DNA of 64,000 nt from an uncultured archaeon (GCA_938083505.1 CALKCF010000002.1:143065-207064), one strand, 5' to 3'. Shown: positions 8,376 to 19,202, numbered from the stretch's first letter. Numbers and translations are program-made. Notes: generated from the letters alone by a model not told the origin.

Positions 8376-9977
8376 ATGGATAAGAAGGATTTGTTAAACC
8401 TGCTGATGCTGATAGCCGCATCATATGCTTTGACGTTTCTAATACCTCCAATGGACTTTCCGCTGTCTGATGACTATGTATACTACAGCGAAGTTAAGAC
8501 ATTCCTTAAAAATGGTGAGATAAAGATGTATCCATCCACGATGGCAACGTCTGTTGTTCAAATAATCGTAGGCAGTGCATCATCATCTATACTTGGTCTA
8601 ACTCATAGAACGTTGATGTTAACGACAATGCTCATAAGCATCGTTCCAATAATCTTCACGTACCTTTGGTTAAGATTATGGGCTGATAGGTTTGCATCTT
8701 TCCTTGGATCCATTGTTATGCTTTTAAATCCTGTGTACTATTATCATAGTCACACATTCATGACGGATGTGTATTCTATGTCATTCATGGTGCCGTCGCT
8801 CTATTTCCTTTATACTGGTATTGTTAAGGGAAGCGATAGACGCATGGTGATCGGGGTTATAGTGTCCTTGCTAGGCTTTTGGGTCAGACAGTATGCCATA
8901 CTCACAGTTGGCGGCCCGATACTATTCTATGTTTATAGATTGTTGAAGTATAAGAAAAACGATTTTACTCTTAGGCGCATCTTTATTCTGGTGACGATCC
9001 CGGTAATTAACGTCTTAATATGGTGGGTGTTATTCCCGACACTTCATGACTTGGAACATGCATGTGTGTACGTCATCGGCATAGGTGGATGGGTTCCTAA
9101 GAATTTGCTTCAGTTCATACTTTTCTCAGGCTTTTTTGTCTTCCCAATGGGGTTTGTGTATTTATTAGGCGTAAAAAGGCTTGTAGAGGAATTTAATGGT
9201 TTGAACAAGTACTTCAAAATCCTTTTGGTTATGCTTTTTGTTACACTAATTGTATTTATGGTTTTAAGGACCCTCTACGGTCTCGGGAACAAATTTGTTC
9301 CAGCTATGCCCTTTGAGTATGCGACCGCAAACCCTAGAAGTGTTGGACCGGTACCCATATCGGGTTACAAGGATTATTTGTTTCCGTTGGAGCTCTGGTG
9401 GACTATCTCTGCGCTTTCTGTCGTGACTGCCTTCGGGACGCTTGTAGCTGGACTAAAAAGGCTTAATGAGGGGAGGTTTATACTGCTGTTTGCATTCATA
9501 GTGTCCTCAATGGTTCCCCAGACTTTTTACGGAAACTTCTTTGATAGATACTACATGTTAATGATTCCGTTGATGTTTCCAGTAATCTTTAGTTTTGTTC
9601 AGAATCGACGAATTCTAATACTGTGTCTTACTGTTACGGCCTTCATCATAGGCCTATGGTCGTATTACGGTGTGCATGATCACTTCTCGTGGAACTCTGC
9701 AAGGTGGGAAGGCATTAACTATCTTCTGAGCAACGGGGTTTCTGAACAAGAGATAGATGGCGGATTGGAGTACAATTCAAGGTTCTTCCAAGGATGCCAA
9801 AACATAAACGTAACGCCCGTGAGATGGTACGGATGGGGATACAGTATAAGCGATAGCTACATAATTTCCTTGAACAGCATATTGGATGGTTACGAGGTAC
9901 TTAAGGAGATACCTTATTATAACGTCTTTGGCACCGAAGTCGGAAAGATTTATGTCTTAAAGAAGTCTGTTTCTTAA
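8376..9977 (+). CDS. Polytopic membrane glycosyltransferase (GT39/ArnT-PMT-like)
   Basis: 533 residues, about ten to twelve hydrophobic segments. The first extracellular loop carries the acidic pair in FPLSDDYVYYSEV, the hallmark of GT-C enzymes that use lipid-phosphate sugars, and a second loop has FMTDVYSMSF. Such enzymes transfer sugars from a dolichyl-phosphate donor to lipid or protein acceptors on the outer face of the membrane. I choose ATG 8376 over the ORF start at 8247 because a TATA box sits between them and the hydrophobic N-terminus begins there. The gene is intact although its neighbours on both sides are decayed. It may act in glycosylating surface proteins such as the S-layer-like protein at 57-64 kb, but no direct link is visible. 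Confidence 0.75.
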   Translation: MDKKDLLNLLMLIAASYALTFLIPPMDFPLSDDYVYYSEVKTFLKNGEIKMYPSTMATSVVQIIVGSASSSILGLTHRTLMLTTMLISIVPIIFTYLWLRLWADRFASFLGSIVMLLNPVYYYHSHTFMTDVYSMSFMVPSLYFLYTGIVKGSDRRMVIGVIVSLLGFWVRQYAILTVGGPILFYVYRLLKYKKNDFTLRRIFILVTIPVINVLIWWVLFPTLHDLEHACVYVIGIGGWVPKNLLQFILFSGFFVFPMGFVYLLGVKRLVEEFNGLNKYFKILLVMLFVTLIVFMVLRTLYGLGNKFVPAMPFEYATANPRSVGPVPISGYKDYLFPLELWWTISALSVVTAFGTLVAGLKRLNEGRFILLFAFIVSSMVPQTFYGNFFDRYYMLMIPLMFPVIFSFVQNRRILILCLTVTAFIIGLWSYYGVHDHFSWNSARWEGINYLLSNGVSEQEIDGGLEYNSRFFQGCQNINVTPVRWYGWGYSISDSYIISLNSILDGYEVLKEIPYYNVFGTEVGKIYVLKKSVS

Positions 9978-10189
9978 CCTTCAGAACGTTATGTACGATA
10001 GCTATTATAAAGGCCGTGTAAGGTGTGAGTTACGCTCCTCAACACGATGCCGGAACTCCTGATGCATCTTTTTTACTTTTGGTTACGTTCCAATGGACTC
10101 GCCACAGAGCGGTTCATGTTCGTTGTTAAAAATGCTTTGATGCTGTTGGCGTACCTATACTTAAAATCTCCGTTTTCTAAGGTTTCATC
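9978..10189. other. Short stretch without a recognisable gene
   Basis: A 46-codon plus-strand frame from about 10048 has some hydrophobic character but matches nothing I know. This is the outer flank of the inverted segment described below and may hold the other inversion junction. Confidence 0.3.
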
Positions 10190-10680
10190 ATGAAAAGTTT
10201 CTGGGCATCACTTTATATGCTTTACCTCTTTGATTATCCTTCGAGACATACCACCGGAGTACGTTTCGACCCTTTTGTCCTTGAACGGTGTCAAGCTCTA
10301 CAAGCTCAAGTAGCTCAATGGCTCGCCTTTTAGCAACATCTTTAGATATACCATAAAGGTCTGCGCATAACATTATGTTCTCATGGCCGGTCAGGTCTTC
10401 GTCTGCTGTGCACTCTTGCGGCATGACACCTATGACTCTTCTGACTATACTCACCTGCCTGATGATATCGTAGCCGAGTATTGAAGCTCTACTCTCCGTT
10501 GGCTTCAAAACAGTTATCAACATATTCATGGTAGTCGTTTTACCTGACCGTTAGTCCAAGAAAGTCGAAGATTTCTCCTTCTTCCACGCTAAAGCTCATG
10601 TAGTCTACGGCCACGAAACCTTTGTTAAAGACCTTTGTCAACCCTTCGACCTCTATAACCTTTTGACTATTCTTACACCC
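10190..10680 (-). pseudogene. N-terminal part of an ABC exporter ATPase, inverted and broken
   Basis: On the minus strand, from about 10675 downward, the frame reads an ATPase start (VIEVEGLTKVF…FSVEEGEIF). The Walker A region is wrecked: two single-base deletions turn the expected GPNGAGKTTTMNML codons into a frameshifted, stop-containing string. The frame recovers in the listed ORF 10188-10529 (ILGYDI, then QECTADEDLTGHENI, typical of drug or antibiotic-export ATPases). A further indel precedes the ABC signature, which survives in a shifted frame as YSGGMSRR. Homology ends just after this, and Walker B and the D-loop are missing. The C-terminal part of the same kind of protein lies at about 10935 on the opposite strand. 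Confidence 0.75.
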
Positions 10681-10915
10681 TCCCCCTTAACTTCTTATCT
10701 ATTTCATCTAACTTCTGGGCAGCACCATTCAAAACGTCTAGCGCCTCTTTCATAGCTGACTCTGAGAATTTCTCCTCCAAACTCATGCGAAGGTTGAATA
10801 TAGCCCTGAAGAACCTCTAGTGGTAAGTGTGTAATACTTTATTCCGCTTTCCTGTGCAGGTACCTCTTCGATGTACCTGTTGTCCTGCAGCCATGCAAGC
10901 AGAGGATAGAGCGAT
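10673..10915 (-). pseudogene. PadR-family regulator remnant
   Basis: The minus strand reads LYPLLAWLQDNRYIEEV followed by KYYTLT, the winged-helix recognition region and wing of PadR regulators. After an internal stop and shift it continues as a helical C-terminus ending …LDEIDKKLRGRV at a TAA just before the ATPase start. The N-terminal half is missing; the sequence loses similarity at about 10915, which I take as an inversion junction. PadR regulators often sit immediately upstream of ABC-2 exporters, as this one once did. Confidence 0.6.
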
Positions 10916-10932
10916 CAGGGTTACACAGTAAC

Positions 10933-11069
10933 CGAAGCTATCGCTCACAAAACCTACGTTGAACAAGGTTTATCTGGAATATACTGGAAGATCTATGCGG
11001 GATGTTGAAGAATCTAGGGAAGCATTCATATCGCATAGGATAGCTTTGAGGAGGGCTAGGTCAAGATGA
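10933..11069 (+). pseudogene. C-terminal fragment of an ABC exporter ATPase
   Basis: The plus strand reads KPTLNKVYLEYTGRSMRDVE and ends in a basic tail at TGA 11067-11069. This is the characteristic C-terminus of drug-resistance-type ABC ATPases (…PTLEDVFLHYTGR…). Its stop overlaps the ATG of the permease remnant (11066), the normal arrangement in an intact operon. Together with the inverted N-terminal piece it shows that the ATPase gene was split by an inversion. Confidence 0.65.
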
Positions 11070-11978
11070 GCGAGTACCATCCTAGTGTGCTTCGTAGGTT
11101 ATTGGCACTAACCATCCGTGAGCTGAAGAAGTGGATAAAGGAGCCCATAATACTTTTTGTGTCCATACTGCAACCGGTAATATGGATGGTGCTTCTCGGA
11201 AAGGCAAGGCCATGAACCTCAACGCGATTTTTTCGATGGATAGCTTGAGCAACATAAACATACCTGACATAAAAATACCTGAGTACGGCATAGTCATTCC
11301 GGATTCGCTGATCAGGCAAAAGATGTTGGAGACGTTTGATAATGTAGGCACTAATATAATGCAAAACGTTTTCGGAGTTACAGATTACTTCAGCTACATG
11401 TCCGTGGGCATGATATCCATGATAGTCATGTTTACAATAATGTTCAGCGGTATGTCGATAGTTTAGGATAGACGCCTAGGTTTTTGGATAAAGTCTTAAG
11501 CACACCTGTTCCGAGGTCGGCAATAATCTTTTCAAAAGTCCTTAATGCTGCTCTGAGGTTAATATTCCAAGCAACAATAATATTAGCGCTGGCAATAATC
11601 TTTGGTCTGAAAATTAGCGCGACGTTCAGTTCGCTGAACCTTATGGGAATCTACGCGTCTATATTCCTTCTATCTGTGGAGGCTTTCTTCGTTGTTTTTG
11701 GCATTAGCGTTGAGATCGACGCGTCATGAGATGCGATGGCAGTCGTGAACCTGATAAGCATGCCACTAATGTTCGCGAGCAACGTATTTTTTTCTATATC
11801 CATGATGCCTAAGTGGTTGCAGAGCATAGCAAACGTGAACCCCGTTAGCTACCTGACAGATGCGATAGAACAACTAACGGTATTGCCGCTCAACACATCA
11901 GCACTAGTTATGGATTTCGTGTATTTAGGTATGTTCGCGGCAGCATTATCTGCGAAACGCTTTCGTGGAAATACTTAA
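11066..11978 (+). pseudogene. ABC-2 type permease with four disabling lesions
   Basis: Joined across frames, this is a permease of about 300 residues with six hydrophobic segments and the family motifs RELKKWIKEP, PVIWMVLLGKAM and AVVNLISMPLMFASN. The lesions can be read directly: a 5-nt tandem duplication (AAGGC twice, 11201-11210) shifts the frame; TAG at 11464-11466 replaces a Trp expected before DRRLGF; one T is missing in the run at 11481-11485; TGA at 11727-11729 sits where related proteins have Trp. Several independent lesions make sequencing error an unlikely sole explanation. The function would have been export of a drug, peptide or lipid. Confidence 0.85.
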
Positions 11979-11989
11979 CGAAGTAACGA

Positions 11990-12667
11990 CTACACCTTAC
12001 TCACGTAATCTAGGCTGAGTATTTCGTAAACGCCTCCACTGCCGAACCACTTCTTGATCGCTTCCTTCACCCTAAGCTTTTTCTTAAATAGCGGACAGTC
12101 TAGGACAAAGGTTTCGCCCTCACCACCTTCGAAGCATATGTTTATTCCAAATCTTTCGCTTAATCGACATAGCTCCTCTATAGCAGCCAGGTCTAACTTC
12201 CTACCTAGCCAACTTTTATCAAGACCCTCGGCTGAGACAGACGTCACTATAATCTCAAAACCTAAAGCACATTGTTCTCGAAGTAGCCTTTCTGGTTCCA
12301 TTCCCCAGAGCGGCATGATGCACTTAAGACCAAGTTCGTTGCAAATCTTCTCGATTCTACTTTTTTGGTAACGGCTTGCGATAACACCCGAAACCAGACC
12401 ATCTATACCACTCAATCCCTCAAGCGCATTCTTCAGGTCCTCTACCTCTTCCTCCTTGATTCCCATACTAGGCACCATTACTTGTTTTATACCAACAACA
12501 TCTGCCTGGTGTCGTGTCATCTCGACGTTTATCCTGTGAAACATCCAAGAATCCGGATTGTGCGTTATGACAGTCACCAAATATTCTACGGAGTTACCTT
12601 CGAGTAGTGTCTTATATATAGCATATGTGCTGTCCTTTCCTCCGCTAAAAAGGGCTGCAACCCTCAA
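11990..12667 (-). CDS. dph6: Diphthine-ammonia ligase (Dph6 family, PP-loop ATPase)
   Basis: 225 residues. The N-terminus holds the PP-loop MRVAALFSGGKDSTYAIYK, and the later GxFEGGEGETFVLD-like segment (CFEGGEGETFVLDCPLF) is diagnostic of the Dph6/MJ0570 family. The enzyme performs the last, ATP-dependent amidation step of diphthamide on elongation factor 2. It starts at a TTG codon with no good alternative nearby. Only the ligase domain is present, which is the usual archaeal form. It is transcribed away from cdc6 and ends close to the permease remnant. Confidence 0.88.
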   Translation of the reverse strand: MRVAALFSGGKDSTYAIYKTLLEGNSVEYLVTVITHNPDSWMFHRINVEMTRHQADVVGIKQVMVPSMGIKEEEVEDLKNALEGLSGIDGLVSGVIASRYQKSRIEKICNELGLKCIMPLWGMEPERLLREQCALGFEIIVTSVSAEGLDKSWLGRKLDLAAIEELCRLSERFGINICFEGGEGETFVLDCPLFKKKLRVKEAIKKWFGSGGVYEILSLDYVSKV

Positions 12668-12807
12668 AGCCTATTTTTCTCCATTCGACTAAGCAGATTT
12701 CAGGAATATTAACCTATACTTACCGGCGATATTCTCCAAAATTATGTCATTTTCAGTTACCTCTATAATTTAATTCTAGGCACTTCTTTCCATATGATGA
12801 GGAATTG

Positions 12808-13980
12808 ATGAGGATATTCAAGGATGAGGGGAAGCTGTCGCTGGAATACGTTCCGCCTGTCCTTCCGCATAGGGAAGGAGAATTACGCCTTCTAAAAGCC
12901 TTCTTCAGCGGTCTCCTAAAATCCAAACAATGTATCTCAGTTAAGACCATAATATCTGGCTCCGCAGGTACGGGTAAAACCGCCATAGCGAAGCTTTTTG
13001 GCAGACAGATGGAGGCCGAAGCTAAGAGCAAACAAATGAACCTCAGATACATTCACGTAAACTGTCGTGTGAACAGAACACTCTTCATGATACTTAAGAG
13101 AGTTGTGGAGCATCTAAAGATACCACTACCTTCAAGGGGATATTCAACTGAGGAGCTGATGCATGGTTTCCTAGACTATCTTGCAGAGAGCGATCTCTAC
13201 ATTATTCTAGCACTTGACGATTTAGAGGTTCTGATAAAGGAGGAAGGATTAGACCCGTTCTACTTTTTAATGAAGGTTGGTGAAGATAGGGACGATAGGA
13301 TGTCCAGACTTTCTTTCCTATTCATAGTAAGGAATCCAGAGATATTGAACATATTGGAGAGTGGTGTAAGGGTCGGAATGCTTAATAATATGGTGCACCT
13401 TTCAGAGTATAACGCTATTCAACTTTACGATATACTGAGCTATAGGGCCTCTGAAGCCTTCTTCGATAACGTCATCTTAGAAGAATCAATAAGGTTAATA
13501 GCAGATCTGGCCAGTGAAAGGGGCGATGCTAGGTATGCCATCGAGACCCTTTGGAGGAGTGGGAAGTACGCCGAGGCCGAGGGGAGCAATGTCGTAACAC
13601 CCGAACATGTAAGAAAAGCCGCGGCCAGCATATACCCTGCTATAAAGAAGGAAAACTTGACGTACCTTTCATTACATGAAAAGTTAATACTCTTAGCCAT
13701 AACTAGGGCCCTAGCCTCGAACGATAAGGCATACACCACCTCTTCCGAGCTGAACGAACTCTACAGGCTTGTGTGTGAAGAATATAAGGTCCAGCCTAAG
13801 GCATACACACGCTTCTGGGAATACCTCCAAAAGCTCGAGGATCAAGGCATAATAAGGATAAAGGTGTCCAGCGAAGGGGTAAGGGGGCGCAGGTCGTACA
13901 TAACATTGCCTGAGATACCAGTTTCAATACTTCAACATGAGCTAACAAGGTTGCTAGAGAGCGGGAGCAGAGAGCTTTGA
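12808..13980 (+). CDS. cdc6: Orc1/Cdc6-family replication initiator
   Basis: About 390 residues, AAA+ ATPase followed by a winged-helix domain. Visible are the family N-terminus (EYVPPVLPHREGEL), Walker A SGSAGTGKTA, a Walker B-like LALDDLEVL, the sensor region FIVRNPE and the ISM/WH C-terminus. It binds origins and helps load MCM. The track starts at TTG 12805; ATG 12808 is equally possible, and a TATA-like ctataattt about 35 nt upstream suggests a leaderless mRNA. It overlaps the next gene by 4 nt. I looked for origin-recognition-box repeats in the 140 nt upstream and saw none, so this need not mark an origin. Confidence 0.9.
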   Translation: MRIFKDEGKLSLEYVPPVLPHREGELRLLKAFFSGLLKSKQCISVKTIISGSAGTGKTAIAKLFGRQMEAEAKSKQMNLRYIHVNCRVNRTLFMILKRVVEHLKIPLPSRGYSTEELMHGFLDYLAESDLYIILALDDLEVLIKEEGLDPFYFLMKVGEDRDDRMSRLSFLFIVRNPEILNILESGVRVGMLNNMVHLSEYNAIQLYDILSYRASEAFFDNVILEESIRLIADLASERGDARYAIETLWRSGKYAEAEGSNVVTPEHVRKAAASIYPAIKKENLTYLSLHEKLILLAITRALASNDKAYTTSSELNELYRLVCEEYKVQPKAYTRFWEYLQKLEDQGIIRIKVSSEGVRGRRSYITLPEIPVSILQHELTRLLESGSREL

Positions 13981-14249
13981 GTAGTTGCGTGAAAAGATTG
14001 ACGATCATCTCAAAAGGAAGGAGGAAGGTGTTGGAGGTTCTGGCGAAGTTTGGTGAGGTGAATATATCGAAGATAATAAGGCACACATCGCTTAACCATA
14101 AAGTTGTGAATGCCTACCTGAAAGAGATGGAATCGTTAGGTTTAGTGAAGGAAAGGAAGTTCGGTAGGGTTAGGATGTTCAGGCTTTCTGATCCCAGGAT
14201 AATCACGCAGATTTTCCAGAACGCTTTCGAGCCGAAGACGTTCTCTTAG
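13977..14249 (+). CDS. Small winged-helix DNA-binding protein coupled to cdc6
   Basis: 90 residues starting at TTG 13977, overlapping the cdc6 stop. The core GRRKVLEVLAKFGEVNISKI…VVNAYLKEMESLGLVKERKFGRVRMFRL is a classic winged helix with a beta wing. Translational coupling to cdc6 suggests a linked function, such as an accessory initiator or regulator, but this is inference. Its 3' end overlaps the convergent rfcL gene by 47 nt. Confidence 0.7.
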   Translation: MSSCVKRLTIISKGRRKVLEVLAKFGEVNISKIIRHTSLNHKVVNAYLKEMESLGLVKERKFGRVRMFRLSDPRIITQIFQNAFEPKTFS

Positions 14250-15534
14250 GCTTTGTTGCTTTAACCTCTACCTCTTCAATCTCCTCTGGCTTACCTGATA
14301 AGTAAGATAACTCGGATCCTGATAGTTCGAAAAATCTTGCAAGAGCTTTTGCAACATTACCATCTTTCTTGGATATGAAGCTCAGGAAAGGAAGCATCTC
14401 GATGTTTGCCTTATATGAAGACATGCGACATTTTGAGGCTATCTTGCTAGCTATACCGTTCCTTAGTTCCCTTTCATGTTTCGTGGCCTGAAGCATCTTA
14501 ATTCTTTGTGGGAATGAGAATTTGACAAAACCTTTCGATGTTTTCTTCTTGGAGATTGCAATACCACCGGTCATTATGGGCACTGCATATCTAAGCAGAT
14601 TCCATCTTTGCATTTTCTTTATTTTTGTGAAGTATAGGTCGGCCCTTGCAAGGAAGTCCATAGCACGCTCAAGATCCTCGGGGTCTGTCAGCTGTTGCGG
14701 AACATTGTCTAAGACCCAGTCGAAAAAGGTATCAATATCCACATCTATGTTTTCTGTTGATGCCCATGCTTCTTTGATAGTTTTTGCATGAAATACTTGA
14801 ACCAATGCCGAGAATATCTCCTTGACCCTATCTCTATAACCTAACGCTACCAACGTAGAGCCGTTTATTTTTGGCCCTACCATCGCTAATGCTTGAAGGT
14901 CGTTTATCGCGGACCTTACATCGCCGTTTGACCTTTCTGCTATTGCCTTCAGCACACCGTCGCTACATTCCAATTTCTCTAGTATACATATCTTTCTCAA
15001 ATGGGAGATTATGAGTTGCTTATGTACATGTTTGAATTCTATCATTTCACACATTTCCCTTATTGTGGCTAACCTCTGGTCCCACGGGTCGTTTGCAACG
15101 AGTACAATAGGCACCTTAGTTTTCTCTATCGCCTCTTTTATGGCTGGTATCCCTCCAGTATCCTCATGACCTGCTATACCATCTACTTCGTCAACCAAAA
15201 TTATTCTCTTCCTCATACCGTCGAGTGTTGCAAACTCGCATGCAGAGCCTACGATCATCCTAACCTTCTCAGCAGTTCTCCAGTCGCTAGCATTTACCTC
15301 AACTAGGTCGTATCCTTTTTCCGTGGCGTATGCTATAACCAACGATGTCTTACCTACACCAGCGGGCCCATATAGGAACGCTGCCTTCTTTGATGGTTTT
15401 CCCTTTTCCCAAGACGTCATCCAATTAAGGAATGCTTCTATTGCTTCTTTGTTACCGATCACTTCTGAGACTCTTTTCGGCCTGTACTTCTCTACCCAAA
15501 TAGTAGGGCGTTCCTTATCCGCTGTTATTGCCAT
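14203..15534 (-). CDS. rfcL: Replication factor C large subunit
   Basis: About 443 residues. AAA+ clamp-loader ATPase with PTIWVEKYRPKRVSEVIGN at the N-terminus, Walker A GPAGVGKTS, Walker B ILVDEVDG and an RFC C-terminal collar domain, then a Lys/Arg-rich tail. With RfcS it loads PCNA onto primed DNA. I prefer ATG 15534 over the TTG at 15543 in the track. The extreme C-terminus lacks an obvious PIP-box, which many archaeal RfcL proteins have. It is convergent with the small winged-helix gene and lies in the same direction as, and about 120 nt downstream of, rfcS. Confidence 0.93.
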   Translation of the reverse strand: MAITADKERPTIWVEKYRPKRVSEVIGNKEAIEAFLNWMTSWEKGKPSKKAAFLYGPAGVGKTSLVIAYATEKGYDLVEVNASDWRTAEKVRMIVGSACEFATLDGMRKRIILVDEVDGIAGHEDTGGIPAIKEAIEKTKVPIVLVANDPWDQRLATIREMCEMIEFKHVHKQLIISHLRKICILEKLECSDGVLKAIAERSNGDVRSAINDLQALAMVGPKINGSTLVALGYRDRVKEIFSALVQVFHAKTIKEAWASTENIDVDIDTFFDWVLDNVPQQLTDPEDLERAMDFLARADLYFTKIKKMQRWNLLRYAVPIMTGGIAISKKKTSKGFVKFSFPQRIKMLQATKHERELRNGIASKIASKCRMSSYKANIEMLPFLSFISKKDGNVAKALARFFELSGSELSYLSGKPEEIEEVEVKATKPKRTSSARKRSGKSA

Positions 15535-15653
15535 CACTAACAAATTTTATTCCAAGCTAATATAAGTTTCACTGAGCCTAATAACTCGCAGACCTATACA
15601 AGTTGTTTGTAAATGAATTTTCAGACATTGGTCAAGTGGTTAAATCCCATCAC

Positions 15654-16658
15654 TTATTTTTTGGTAATTGTGGCTAATTTGGCAAGGAAACTCATAATCT
15701 GTACTTCTTCTGATGCACCTTCTGCTATTCTGTAGTCAATCTCGCCCAAGACATCGAGTAGCTCGACCTTTGATTCCTCCGGAATGTTTAGCGCAAAAAT
15801 CTCCCTGTAAATTGCCGAGATGAGGTCCCTACCGGCTATTCCTTGCAAATATAGAATAGCCCTGAGCGCGTCCCTTGCTTCTATAAACTTACCAGACATC
15901 GCGTATTCTAGTATCCTCCTGACGTCGCCTCTACTCACATACCCTATGACAGTATAAACAGCCTTCTCATCCACAGTCTTTCCGAGTGTAGAAGCTGCCT
16001 GTAGGATATTTATGCATTTTCTCATATCTCCTTGTGCGAAGTCGTATATTGCATCGATGGCCTCATCATCTATCTCCAAACCTTCTGCCTTTGCTATCTT
16101 CTTTAAATGGGATGCTACATCGGCCTTGGTTAGGGGTTTAAACCTAAAGATTGCGCACCTTGACTGTATTGGCTCGATTATCCTGTTGCTGTAGTTGGCT
16201 ACGAGTATGAACCTACATGTCAAGGAGAATTGCTCCATCACACGTCTGAAGGCATGCTGAGCATCGTCAGTGAGCTGGTCACTTTCATCCAAGAGAAGTA
16301 TTCTGAAGCCAACATTACTGAACGGAATAGACCTCGCGTACATCTTAACCTTTTCACGGATGGTTGCTATACCGCGCTCGTCGGACGCATTGATTTCCAC
16401 GAATAGTCCGTCTTTTATATAACCATCGCCATACAGATCTCTTGCAAATGCATGCGCTGTCGCGGTCTTTCCCGTACCAGGTGGTCCAGTGAATAGCATA
16501 TGCGGGACTGCCTTTGTCTTGAGAATGTTTTTTAGACTAGAAACTACTTCATGCTGGTTCACTATCTCATCGAGTGCCGCGGGTCTATACTTCTCAATCC
16601 AGGGCAGCATACTTACCGCAGACAACTCACGGTCAGCTTGAGTAACATCCTTAGGCAT
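15654..16658 (-). CDS. rfcS: Replication factor C small subunit
   Basis: 334 residues, the expected length, with no intein. LPWIEKYRPAALDEIVNQ, Walker A TGPPGTGKTA, Walker B LLLDESDQL and the SRC arginine-finger motif (QSRCAIFRF) are all present, followed by the collar domain. It forms the clamp-loader pentamer with RfcL encoded just downstream. The start at 16658 follows the track; an internal start near MLPWIEKY is possible because the first 16 residues are not conserved in the family. Confidence 0.95.
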   Translation of the reverse strand: MPKDVTQADRELSAVSMLPWIEKYRPAALDEIVNQHEVVSSLKNILKTKAVPHMLFTGPPGTGKTATAHAFARDLYGDGYIKDGLFVEINASDERGIATIREKVKMYARSIPFSNVGFRILLLDESDQLTDDAQHAFRRVMEQFSLTCRFILVANYSNRIIEPIQSRCAIFRFKPLTKADVASHLKKIAKAEGLEIDDEAIDAIYDFAQGDMRKCINILQAASTLGKTVDEKAVYTVIGYVSRGDVRRILEYAMSGKFIEARDALRAILYLQGIAGRDLISAIYREIFALNIPEESKVELLDVLGEIDYRIAEGASEEVQIMSFLAKLATITKK

Positions 16659-16750
16659 AATAAAGATTACTTCGGAACTCTGTAGAAATTTACTTCTATA
16701 CTGTTCGAGCTCACATTTTTATATCCCATTTATATTGATAACTTTAAGAT

Positions 16751-17053
16751 ATGGTGATGGGAAAGAACTTATCTTGCATTTGTGGTGCACCTATCGATAT
16801 CTCGTCACTTATCATAGAAAAAATTGGAGAAGAAAATTACAAAATAATATGTCCATCATCAAGATGTCCTTTACGTGAGTTAGGATTCGTAAAAGTAATT
16901 CACCACTCGAATCCAAAGTTTGAGGTCAAGTTTTCAAGAATGTTCAAGGACTGGAATGTATTGCTCGTCGGTAGAGAAAGTTGCGACAAGCTCCTACGTG
17001 AACTGCTGAAGCAAATCTCTTTGAGGCTCAAAAAGTTTTTATTTAACGTTTAA
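16751..17053 (+). CDS. Small Cys-containing conserved hypothetical protein
   Basis: 100 residues. The N-terminus has four cysteines arranged CIC…CPSSRC, suggesting a small zinc-binding fold, followed by an alpha/beta tail with a basic amphipathic end (LKQISLRLKKFLF). A TATA-like tttatatcccatttatattg lies upstream, in the region shared divergently with rfcS. I do not recognise the family. Confidence 0.55.
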   Translation: MVMGKNLSCICGAPIDISSLIIEKIGEENYKIICPSSRCPLRELGFVKVIHHSNPKFEVKFSRMFKDWNVLLVGRESCDKLLRELLKQISLRLKKFLFNV

Positions 17054-17131
17054 ATAACGGCGTTAATCTATTTTGAAACTGTACAGCTTATATTCAAGAA
17101 CACTTATGGGTTCTGTAATCAAAATAGTCTA

Positions 17132-17381
17132 ATGGACGACATTAAGTGTGTTCTCACAAATTACGGTGTCTCCATAAAAAACGTGGAGAAGATGCGGAGA
17201 ACACGTCTGGAAGATAATCGCGGAGAAAGAGAATGTAGGTATCCTCGTCAATATCTCCTGCAAAAGTGTGCCGATAAAGGAGCTGCCCGCATTCCACTCA
17301 AGTGATCTTTCTAGGAACATCTCAATCTGCGAGGTTGAATTGTACAGCAGTGGTAACGATAGTTTTAATGAGTCAATTTAA
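17132..17381 (+). pseudogene. Frameshifted small conserved-looking protein
   Basis: ATG 17132 begins MDDIKCVLTNYGVSIKNVEK. After about 17205 the sensible reading moves to another frame, WKIIAEKENVGILVNISCK…SRNISICEVELYSSG, ending at TAA 17379-17381. Joined, this is a protein of about 80 residues with alternating strand and helix. The single shift could be real decay or a sequencing error. No family is recognised. Confidence 0.4.
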
Positions 17382-17610
17382 GAGAAGGTTCGAATTAGGA
17401 CTGTTTAGAGCTGGGGGAGTTTAATTAATAATTCTGCGGTTCATAACACTGGGACCTAAACGGTGCTTAATCTCATGTTTGAGAGTCTTTGTTTGATCCT
17501 TCTACGCAGATAACCTACTTGGGCGTCTTCATTAATTTCGACCATAAATGAGTTTGGATGCATTCGAAGTTTTGCGCCCATAGAAGTACAACATAGAGGT
17601 AGAAGACTCG
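17382..17610. other. Region downstream of 16S, no clear gene
   Basis: No 23S or tRNA sequence is found here, although 23S would be expected just 3' of 16S in a linked operon. One short minus-strand frame (17456-17581, 41 codons, ATG start, basic LRRRIKQRLSNMRL) could be a tiny protein but has no supporting evidence beyond being open. Confidence 0.3.
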
Positions 17611-17658
17611 ATGGGCTTTTCAGCCCTTTCCACTTCCTAGGGGGCGTTCTCCAGGCAG
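17611..17658 (-). repeat. 3' arm of the 16S processing stem
   Basis: Complementary to 19203-19255 with only short bulges: GGGCTTTTCAGCCC against GGGCTGAAAGCCC, CCTAGG against CCTAGG, GGCG against CGCC and TTCTCCAGGC against GCCTGGAGAA. Such stems bring 16S ends together for endonuclease cleavage in archaea. Confidence 0.75.
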
Positions 17659-17677
17659 GGGAAGCATGTTAAACGAT

Positions 17678-19201
<1,524 letters not shown>

Positions 19202-19202
19202 C

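Noticed and set aside
12668-12807. Possible replication origin next to cdc6
   Set aside because: The short upstream region has A/T-rich promoter sequence but no repeated origin-recognition-box-like motif that I can see.
17456-17581. 41-codon basic ORF on the minus strand downstream of 16S
   Set aside because: Too short and without homology that I recognise; noted in the regional entry only.
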